13,746 nt of DNA, taken from contig JBECKQ010000314.1 in the NCBI GenBank assembly GCA_040235375.1, positions 1 through 13,746 of the forward strand, in the 5' to 3' direction. Source of the stretch: JBECKQ01 sp040235375 (lineage in GTDB: Bacteria > Planctomycetota > Phycisphaerae > UBA1845). The translations under genes and the position numbers were made by a program. How positions within the stretch are numbered: the first letter of the stretch is position 1; each line of letters opens with the position of its first letter. This document shows, piece by piece, positions 4,727-11,475 of the stretch. The notes below the pieces were generated by a model. It saw only the letters and a program-made list of their open reading frames with translations, ran no database searches and was not told the origin of the DNA.

Positions 4727-7700
4727 ATGCGTACCTCGTTTCTCTCGCTAGTTGCGGCCGTTGCGTTCGCCATACCGGCGCTCGCAGGCGATGAGGCCGC
4801 GCCGCGTCCGGAGGCCGGACCGCAGCACTTCGACATGAGTCAGGTGGCCGCCATGATGAGCAGCATGGCGGGCGAGGAGAAGGAATCCAAGAGCCCCTAC
4901 CCCGATTTCAAGGAAGTGACCAAGGACATGAAATCGGACGAGGGTATGTTCACACTCTGGTACTATCCGGCCGGAGCGAAGGACAAGGACTCCGAAAAAC
5001 TCCTCTGCCAGATTCCGTCCGCCCTGCTCGGCGAGAACTTCATGCTCTCGACGAGTTTCTCCGGCGGCGGCTTCTTCACGGGGTTCCCGCTGGACGAGCG
5101 CGTGGTCAAGTGGGAGGTGCTCGATCGCCAGCTTCTGCTGATCGAGCCGGAGACGCGGTTTGTCGTGGACCAGTCCAAGGAGATCGCGGATGTGGTCCGG
5201 CGGACGTACCCGGACCGGATCCGCGTGGCGGTGCCGATCGTGACCAAGACGCCGAGTGGCGATCCCGTGATCGACCTCGGTCATCTGCTCAAGAGCAACT
5301 TCGCCGACATCGGCTGGATGGTCGGCGGAATCAACTCGTCGCTGAGCCGCTGGACGAAAAAGAAAGTGTTCCCCGGCAACGTGGAGATCGGCGTGGAACT
5401 CGCGGTTGGCAGCGGCGGGCCTCCCGGATCGTACGATCGCAAATCCGTTCACTACAGCTTCTGGAAGCTGCCGAAGACGGACTACCAGCCGCGCGTCGCT
5501 GATGACCGCGTCGGCTACTTCCTGACGACAAACCGCGACTGGGCCAAGCCGACCAGCTCGCGCGACATCTTCAACCGCTACATCGACCGCTGGCACTTGG
5601 AGAAGCGGGACCCGTCGCTCGAGAAGTGCGAGCCCAAGCAGCCCATCGTCTTCTACATCGAGAAGACGGTGCCTGTCCGCTTCCGCCGCGCCGTCCGTGA
5701 CGGCATTCTCGAATGGAACAAGGCTTTCGAGAAGATCGGCTTCCTGCACGCCGTCGAGGTCCGGCAGCAGACGGACGACAACGAGTGGAAAGATCTCGAT
5801 CCCGAGGATATGCGCTACAGCTTCTTCCGCTGGATCGTGACGGGCGCGGGCTTCGCCATGGGGCCGCACCGGGCCAACCCGTTCACCGGGCAGATCTACG
5901 ACGCCGACATCATCTTCGACGACTCGATGGTGCGGTTCTTCGAACAGGAGGCCGATCAGATGTTGCCGTCGGCCATCGTGGCAGAGAAGTTCAGCGATCC
6001 GGCGCTCGACTCGTTCGTCCGCGAGTTTCCGCAGTGGAAGCGGCCGGTCAGCGCCTGGGAGCAGTTCGTCTTCGGCGACAAGCAGGATCCGGACCTGCGC
6101 AGCTTGATCCGCCATCGGATGGAGGACCGAGGCTGCCACCTCTGCGAATACGTGGATGGCATGAAGCAGCAGGTCGCCGTCGCTCGCGCCGTGCTCGAGG
6201 ACCAGCCGAAGGAGGTTCTCGACCGCTTCCTCTACGACGTGATCAGGGAAACGGTGATGCACGAGGTGGGCCACACGCTCGGCCTGCGCCACAACTTCAA
6301 GGCCAGCAGCGTCTACACGCTCGATGAAATCCGCAAGCGGCGCGATTCGAACGAGCCCACCTGCGGCTCGGTGATGGATTACAACCCCGTGCTGTTCTTC
6401 TCCGGTCCGGACGCGATCAAAGGGCACTTCGTCACGCCGACGATCGGTCCGTACGATTACTGGGCGATCGAGTACGGCTACCGTCCCTACGATCAGCATT
6501 ACAAGAGCCCCGGCGCCGATTCGGAGCAGCAGGAGAAGGCGAAGGAACAGGAGGAGGCGCCGCCCGGCGAGAAGGTGGCCGAAGCAGCCGGCGACGCCGA
6601 GGAAGCCGCCGACACGCCCACTATCCCCAAGGCCGTCCTCGAGCAGATTCCGCCCGAGCTGCTGAAAAAGATGCCCGCCGACGTTCGCAAAATGCTGGAA
6701 GAGGCGGCGACGGAGCCGGGCAAGTCGAAGGAGTCGGAAGGCAAAGCCTTCAAGGCCCCGGTGCAGGGCGAGGAAGGGATGCTCAAGGATATCGCCAGCC
6801 GCTCCACCGAGCCGGAGCTCGCCTACGCTACTGACGAGGACACGACCTTCCTGAGCCCGGATCCGCGGACGAATCGATTCGACATGGGCGCCGATCCCAT
6901 TAACTGGGCGCGCACGCGCTACGAAGTGATCGACAACCGTCTGAGCAACATTCTCGACTGGGCCGTCAAGGACCAGGAGAGCTGGTACCACCTGCGGCAG
7001 GTTTTCCAGCGACTGATGTTCGAGAAGCTGCAGCTGCTTGACTACGTCGGCCGGTACGTCGGCGGGAAGTACTTCAACCGTGCGCACCGCGGTGATCCGA
7101 ACAGCCAGCCGCCGTTCGTCGTTGTCGCGCCGGAAGTCCAGCGCAAAGCGCTGAGCTTCATTGAGAATCAACTCTACCAGGACAGCTTCTTCAGGATTCC
7201 GCCGGACCTGCTCAATCACTTGGCGCCGGCGCGGTGGTGGCACGAAGGCATGTCCGTCAGCTACAGCATGGATTTCCCCGTGCGCGACATGATCAGCCTG
7301 TTCCAGTGGTGGAACCTGTTTGACCGGTTCTACCCCGGCACGCTCCAGCGCATTTTCGATGCCGAGCTCCAGTGCACGTGTCAGGACCGCGTGACCCTCG
7401 CGGGCTACCTGAAGAGCCTGAGGGATGCCTGCTGGAATGACGCCACGGATATCGACCGGCTGAAAGACGGCTCGTGGACCGATGCTTCGCCGTTCATCTC
7501 CGACACGCGGCGATCGCTGCAGCGCGAGTATCTGGGGGTGGTCGAGCCGCTTGTTCGCCTCGCTCCGGGCTCCGCGGTCTCGCCGGACATCCACGCGATG
7601 CTGCAGTACTCGCTGCGCACCCTCTCCGACGATCTCGATTTGGCGATCGCCGAGAAGAAGGCGGATTTCGCTTCGCAGGCGCATCTGGTCGCGTGCAAGA

Positions 7701-7750
7701 GCCGCATCGACCGGATGCTCGCACCGCAGCTACAGGAATACGGCTTCTAG
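4727..7750 (+). CDS. Secreted zinc-dependent metalloprotease (DUF5117/DUF4953 met-zincin)
   Basis: A 1007-residue exported protease. Residues 1-20 form a signal peptide (MRT, a hydrophobic run, then AIPALA) with likely cleavage after A20. The middle follows the DUF5117 layout, with GFFTGFPLDERVVKWEVL near 110-125 and PVRFRRAVRDGILEWNKAFE near 315-335. The catalytic motif HEVGHTLGLRHNF gives zinc ligands H512, H516 and H522 with general base E513. The Met-turn SVMDYNP has M550. GPYDYWAIEYGY follows at about 575, and the C-terminal DUF4953-type helical part runs to the end. An E/K/A/P-rich insertion of about 90 residues (594-684) separates the catalytic core from the C-terminal part. AAGGAG (4714-4719) seven bases upstream fixes ATG 4727 over an in-frame GTG at 4658. 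The substrate is unknown; the site of action is the periplasm or outside. The gene appears monocistronic, with a strong terminator behind it. Confidence 0.93.
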   Translation: MRTSFLSLVAAVAFAIPALAGDEAAPRPEAGPQHFDMSQVAAMMSSMAGEEKESKSPYPDFKEVTKDMKSDEGMFTLWYYPAGAKDKDSEKLLCQIPSALLGENFMLSTSFSGGGFFTGFPLDERVVKWEVLDRQLLLIEPETRFVVDQSKEIADVVRRTYPDRIRVAVPIVTKTPSGDPVIDLGHLLKSNFADIGWMVGGINSSLSRWTKKKVFPGNVEIGVELAVGSGGPPGSYDRKSVHYSFWKLPKTDYQPRVADDRVGYFLTTNRDWAKPTSSRDIFNRYIDRWHLEKRDPSLEKCEPKQPIVFYIEKTVPVRFRRAVRDGILEWNKAFEKIGFLHAVEVRQQTDDNEWKDLDPEDMRYSFFRWIVTGAGFAMGPHRANPFTGQIYDADIIFDDSMVRFFEQEADQMLPSAIVAEKFSDPALDSFVREFPQWKRPVSAWEQFVFGDKQDPDLRSLIRHRMEDRGCHLCEYVDGMKQQVAVARAVLEDQPKEVLDRFLYDVIRETVMHEVGHTLGLRHNFKASSVYTLDEIRKRRDSNEPTCGSVMDYNPVLFFSGPDAIKGHFVTPTIGPYDYWAIEYGYRPYDQHYKSPGADSEQQEKAKEQEEAPPGEKVAEAAGDAEEAADTPTIPKAVLEQIPPELLKKMPADVRKMLEEAATEPGKSKESEGKAFKAPVQGEEGMLKDIASRSTEPELAYATDEDTTFLSPDPRTNRFDMGADPINWARTRYEVIDNRLSNILDWAVKDQESWYHLRQVFQRLMFEKLQLLDYVGRYVGGKYFNRAHRGDPNSQPPFVVVAPEVQRKALSFIENQLYQDSFFRIPPDLLNHLAPARWWHEGMSVSYSMDFPVRDMISLFQWWNLFDRFYPGTLQRIFDAELQCTCQDRVTLAGYLKSLRDACWNDATDIDRLKDGSWTDASPFISDTRRSLQREYLGVVEPLVRLAPGSAVSPDIHAMLQYSLRTLSDDLDLAIAEKKADFASQAHLVACKSRIDRMLAPQLQEYGF

Positions 7751-7783
7751 CCGCTATGTAACGCATCACTATTCGTGGACCGA

Positions 7784-7825
7784 GCGCCCCATCCCGTCGA
7801 GACACCGTCGGGGTGGGGCGCTTTT
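7784..7825 (+). terminator. Intrinsic terminator of the metalloprotease gene
   Basis: GCGCCCCATCCCG (7784-7796) pairs with CGGGGTGGGGCGC (7809-7821) to give a 13-bp stem with a 12-base loop, followed by TTTT (7822-7825). The one imperfect pair is a G-U wobble in the plus-strand RNA and would be an A-C mismatch in the minus-strand RNA, so the structure is built for plus-strand transcripts. It lies 34 bases after the stop codon. Confidence 0.85.
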
Positions 7826-8123
7826 GCATGCCGCGGGAAGCCGCACGCGTAATGAACCGCGAAGCCGGATTCCGCGCGATCTTTGTTGCGGTTTGGTGCG
7901 CGCCGAGGGCGAAAAAGTGGCGATCTGACCGGCGAGTCGGGGTTCGCCGGTTCGGTCGCCTGCAACGCGCTGATGTTCGTCGCCGGGCGCTGCAACCCAC
8001 TGCGGCCCTGCAGCACGCGCCAAGGTCGTACGACAGGTCGATCGGCTCCTCGCCGGCTTCGTTCACGGGGTGTATGCCGGGGATTGACGCAAGTGTTTGC
8101 CGTGACCGCCGGCGGAAGCCCCG
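7826..8123. other. Gap between convergent protease and response-regulator genes
   Basis: I see no gene here. It carries a perfect 8-bp hairpin, ACCGGCGA (7928-7935) with TCGCCGGT (7944-7951) around an eight-base loop. It also has a CCGCCGGCGG palindrome near 8105-8114, close behind the stop codon of the minus-strand response regulator. Neither has a T-run. They may act in 3'-end formation of the kinase-regulator transcript. Confidence 0.4.
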
Positions 8124-8786
8124 CTATGGCGTGGCGAGCCCCTCACGAAAGGCAAACCGTGCCAGGTCGACCCGGTTGTGGATGTCCAGCTTGGCCATCA
8201 GGCTGGTTTTGTGGTTGTCGACCGTCTTCGGACTGATCTTCATGACCTTGGCCAGCTCCTTGGCCGACATCCCTTGCGCCAGGTAGCGCAGGATCTCAAT
8301 CTCGCGCGGCGTCAGCAGCGATGCCTTGGTGTTCACGCGAGGCGCCAGGCGCGGTCCGGAGGGACTGTCGACGATGCGCGACTTGATGTCCGCCGAAAAG
8401 TACACCCAGCCGGCGGCCACGTCGCGCACCGCCTGAAGAACGTTCTCGATCGGCTCGCTCTTGCTTACGTAGCCGCACGCCTTGGCCTTCACCGCATTCT
8501 CTACGAACGAGTCGTGGGTAAACGCGCTGAGAAACACAACGTGTGTGTCCGGCAAACGATCGTGAATCACCTGCGCTGCGGAAAAGGCGCTCAGTCCGGG
8601 CATGTCCACGTCCATCAGAACGACGCGCGGCCGGAGGCGAAGGCTCTGATTGACCGCGGAGTCCGCGTTGTCAGCCTGGGCCACGACGTGAATGTCGCTT
8701 TCGGCTTCAAGCTGGGCGGCAATCGACTGGCGGACGACGGCATGGTCGTCGGCGATGAGAACGGTTATCTGTGCCGGCTCGCTCAT
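8124..8786 (-). CDS. NarL/FixJ-family response regulator
   Basis: A 220-residue two-component transcription regulator. The receiver (about 7-125) has the acidic pair D13-D14 in IADDHAVVR, phospho-acceptor D59 in VVLMDVDMPG, switch S87 and K109 in GYVSKSEP. The LuxR-type helix-turn-helix (about 156-215) reads LTPREIEILRYLAQGMS, then AKELAKVMKISPKTVDNHK. It lies 142 bases behind the hybrid kinase on the same strand and is its probable partner, though the kinase also has its own receiver. The start is uncertain. ATG 8786 puts the protein directly before the receiver, with AGGGAG about 14 bases upstream. A GTG at 8801 would add five residues but abuts that AGGGAG with no spacing. Target genes are unknown. 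Confidence 0.9.
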   Translation of the reverse strand: MSEPAQITVLIADDHAVVRQSIAAQLEAESDIHVVAQADNADSAVNQSLRLRPRVVLMDVDMPGLSAFSAAQVIHDRLPDTHVVFLSAFTHDSFVENAVKAKACGYVSKSEPIENVLQAVRDVAAGWVYFSADIKSRIVDSPSGPRLAPRVNTKASLLTPREIEILRYLAQGMSAKELAKVMKISPKTVDNHKTSLMAKLDIHNRVDLARFAFREGLATP

Positions 8787-8832
8787 CGGGGAAGAAGCCA
8801 CTCCCTGAAACCCGTCTCAGGGCGACGACGCA

Positions 8833-8878
8833 ATCGACCATCGTCCCATGATCGGCGCCTGTACTGCCGTCGGTCGAT
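8833..8878. repeat. Inverted repeat between kinase and response-regulator genes
   Basis: ATCGACC (8833-8839) is mirrored by GGTCGAT (8872-8878) with 32 bases between. It sits in the 142-base gap upstream of the response regulator. It could be an operator for autoregulation or a leader hairpin; the sequence does not decide. Confidence 0.35.
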
Positions 8879-8928
8879 AGGGTGGTTTACTGATTCCGAC
8901 TCGCTGTGGCGATTCCGTCTCATCGGCC

Positions 8929-10755
8929 TCAGTCGGAAATGGGAACGCCGCGCGCCACGCTGGAAACCGCTCTCACCAGCGTCGGCATTCGTAGCGGCTT
9001 GTACAGGACGGCGCATCGCAGTCGCCTTGCCTCTTCGCGAACACTTTCGTCGTCTGTCCGTCCGGAAACCAGCAGACCGCGCGCCTCCGGACGCTGGGCG
9101 AGAATCCGCTTGAGCAACTCGATCCCGCTAAGACCGGGCAGTTCCGCGTCGGCCACAACGACGTGAACGTGCGGCATCGAGTTCGCCAGTTGAAACCCTT
9201 CGACGCCGTGGCGGCTCTGCTCGACCACGAAACCGGCATCTCGCAGTACCGTGGCGACCAGCGAACGCACGAGATCATCGTCCTCCACCACAAGCACGTG
9301 TGTGTCCGGCGGCGCCGGCGGGATCGTCGCCGGTGCCGGACGCAGCTCGCGCTCCGCAGGCTTTTCGAGCGGCAGGATGATCGAGAACGTCGAACCCGCT
9401 CCCGGCTCCGACTCGACTTCGATACGCCCCCCGTGGTCCGTCACGATTGCCTGGGCGATGGCAAGCCCCAGTCCCGTCCCTCTTTCACGCGGCTTGGTTG
9501 TATAGAACGGCTCGAACACATGCGCGCGTACTTCCTCCGTCATTCCCGTGCCCGTATCCGAAACTTCGAGGCGCAACAGATCGCCTCCCCTCGCGCCCCC
9601 TGGCGGCGCCGCCACGCCCGGCTCGAGCTTGTGCGCCTGAACGCGAACCGTGCCACCATCTGGCATCGCGTCCCGGGCGTTGATCACCAGGTTCATCAGC
9701 ACTTGCTGGAGCTGCACCGGATCCGCGTATACGTACAGGTCCTTTGCAGGCTGCTCCCAGTCCTGACGAATGTTCGCCGGCATCAGCCGAAGCAGAAGCC
9801 GTTTGCTTTCGGCACAAATGTCCGCGATGGATACCCAGCGCTTCTCCGTCGGCGCGCGATGAGTAAACGTCAGCAAAGACCCTGTGAGCCCGGCCGCCTG
9901 CTCGGCGGCGCGTTCGAGATTGTCGAGGTATTCCAGTGCCGGCGAATCGGGTGGCAGTGAAACCCGCGCCAGGTCCGTGTAGCCCAGCATCGCCGTCAGG
10001 AGATTGTTGAAGTCATGCGCGAGTCCGCCCGCGAGCAGCCCCACGGTTTCCATCTTCTGCGCCTGACGTAGCGATTCTTCAGCTTTACGAAGATCCGTGA
10101 TGTCAATGGCGATCCCCAGTACGGCCGGCTGGCCGGTTTCCGCCTCCGTGAATGGGACCTTCGAGGTATAGAATACCCTTTTTCCGCCCCATCGCTGGCT
10201 GGTGACTTCGCGGGCGGGATTGACCCGCGGACGACCCGTGTCAATCACGTGCCGATCCTCCGCGAGCATCTGTTCCACGACTGCGACATCGTCGAGCAGG
10301 TCCTGATGACGCTTGCCGACGAACTCGTCAACGGTCATGCCGTAGGCCTCGGCGGCGGCGCGGTTGGCCAGGAGGATGTGCCCCTCGCGGTCCTTCGCGA
10401 AGATGTGATGCGGTACGAGGTCGATCACCTGGCGCAGGCGCCGCTCGCTCGCTCTCAGTCCGTCGCCCTCCATCTTGACCCGGCCCCCGCTGCGGTCGAG
10501 GAACATCACGGCACCCAGTGCGATCACGCTCACGACCAACGCCGGCAGCTCATCGAAGCGTGCGAAGGCCGACAGCGACCACGTTCCCGCCTCCTGCACG
10601 CGCATGGCCAGCGTGAGAATCTGCCGCAGCGACATCAGCGCGAGAACGGTCGGTAAGACCCACGTCCACGCGGTTCGCAGCCTGGTGACTACTCGAAAGG
10701 ACCAGAAGAAGGCCACCAGCCGCACGATGATGGAGACCAGCAGAAAGATGCCCAT
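8929..10755 (-). CDS. Membrane hybrid sensor histidine kinase (PAS, HisKA, HATPase, receiver)
   Basis: A 608-residue sensor kinase. It begins with up to three membrane helices: about 2-18, 29-50 and 70-86. A PAS domain follows (about 105-220; LVPHHIFAKDREGHILLANR), then a HisKA dimerisation helix with phospho-acceptor H247 in GLAHDFNNLL. The HATPase domain has the N box around N359 (NLVINARDAMP), the G1 box DTGTGM at D400 and the G2 box GTGLGLA at 426-432. The C-terminal receiver has E491-D493, phospho-acceptor D536 in VVVADAELPG and K586-P587. The short loops between helices leave little periplasmic sensor, so the signal is probably read by the PAS domain or in the membrane. ATG 10755 is chosen because it opens directly into the first helix. 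A TTG at 10800 would add a 15-residue charged extension; neither has a good ribosome-binding site. The gene probably forms an operon with the downstream response regulator. Confidence 0.92.
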   Translation of the reverse strand: MGIFLLVSIIVRLVAFFWSFRVVTRLRTAWTWVLPTVLALMSLRQILTLAMRVQEAGTWSLSAFARFDELPALVVSVIALGAVMFLDRSGGRVKMEGDGLRASERRLRQVIDLVPHHIFAKDREGHILLANRAAAEAYGMTVDEFVGKRHQDLLDDVAVVEQMLAEDRHVIDTGRPRVNPAREVTSQRWGGKRVFYTSKVPFTEAETGQPAVLGIAIDITDLRKAEESLRQAQKMETVGLLAGGLAHDFNNLLTAMLGYTDLARVSLPPDSPALEYLDNLERAAEQAAGLTGSLLTFTHRAPTEKRWVSIADICAESKRLLLRLMPANIRQDWEQPAKDLYVYADPVQLQQVLMNLVINARDAMPDGGTVRVQAHKLEPGVAAPPGGARGGDLLRLEVSDTGTGMTEEVRAHVFEPFYTTKPRERGTGLGLAIAQAIVTDHGGRIEVESEPGAGSTFSIILPLEKPAERELRPAPATIPPAPPDTHVLVVEDDDLVRSLVATVLRDAGFVVEQSRHGVEGFQLANSMPHVHVVVADAELPGLSGIELLKRILAQRPEARGLLVSGRTDDESVREEARRLRCAVLYKPLRMPTLVRAVSSVARGVPISD

Positions 10756-11475
10756 TGGCGTGCGCAGCGGTTCGGGCCGCTTCCTCGAATCCGGGCACAA
10801 CAGCTTCGCACCGGCGACTCCGAGGCATCCATTCTCGACCTGCCACAGATGGGGGCTGCCGCGAGTCAGCTCACCCGCAAGAAGCGCCTGCTCAGTGGCA
10901 GATCAAATGTGCTCAACCGTCGTCTCGCCGTCAGGGCAGCAGACTTGCTCGCTCCAGCCGCCCGGTGGCCGCAGCGTTGCCTGGGCATTGTACGCCTGCC
11001 TTAACGGAAAAACCCGCCGCGACGCCGACGTAAGGCCTCCGCTTGTCGGAAGCGCGCAGGTGGCGGCGCGGGAAGTCATCCGGTTCTTTGCCTGCCAAGT
11101 GGGTCAGGCGGTTCGGCTAGGTCGGTTACCCGTATGCCCGAGGCGGCTGCCCGTACATGGGTATTTTACCTCATGTTTGCGATTCGCGAAGTCCCTTTCG
11201 CTGAATTGTGGCACTGCCTGGGCGGCGCTGGAGTTTGGTGAACACCACCACAAGGCTCGTGCCTATCGCCGCGGTTGGCAGTCCGATTTCGGTACCACCG
11301 CTAACTTTCCGTGCAGATTGCCCGGCCACGCCTTTTGGAACAGTACCGTGTCGCGGTTGTTTTGGCCGCCGACGCCGCTCTCATCCTGGCGCTACGCCAA
11401 TTGCGTGCTTGTTCAGCACTACTGAGCGAGAGCTTTACCCCTCGTGCAAAGGCCTGTTCGCACCTCTCACTCGTT
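10756..11475. other. Gap of about 720 bases with no recognisable gene
   Basis: Open frames here are shadows or resemble no family. Upstream of the kinase, a TACAAT box on the minus strand near 10990 could be a -10 element, but no good -35 pairs with it. Hairpins noted are GCGAA/TTCGC with outer ATTC/GAAT (11183-11206), TGGTG/CACCA around AA (11236-11247), GTGCT/AGCAC (11405-11419), and the larger structure at 11424-11472 directly behind the surface-protein gene. The stretch should hold the kinase promoter and the surface-protein 3' UTR. Confidence 0.4.
11424..11472 (-). terminator. 3'-UTR hairpin of the surface-protein gene (no T-run)
   Basis: Three bases after the stop codon, the minus-strand RNA can pair GAGTGAGAG with CTCTCGCTC (outer 9 bp) and GTGCGAA with TTTGCAC (inner 7 bp) around a six-base loop. 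An 11-base bulge lies on one side. Both imperfect positions are G-U wobbles in the minus-strand RNA and A-C mismatches in the plus strand, so the fold belongs to the gene's own transcript. There is no T-run, so it may stabilise the 3' end or act with Rho rather than be a classical terminator. A small GTGCT/AGCAC hairpin follows at 11405-11419. Confidence 0.45.

Noticed and set aside
4748..7684. A 978-codon open frame on the minus strand across the metalloprotease gene
   Set aside because: It is the mirror of a GC-rich plus-strand gene with clear signal peptide, zinc motif and terminator. Its translation is rich in Arg, Leu, Val and His without any family motif.
8178..9113. Plus-strand open frame across the response regulator and the kinase end
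   Set aside because: It runs antisense to two proteins with complete catalytic motifs and resembles nothing itself.
10475..11425. 316-codon plus-strand open frame from the kinase into the gap
   Set aside because: The first part is antisense to the kinase membrane region. The remainder has no domain, no ribosome-binding site and unusual composition.
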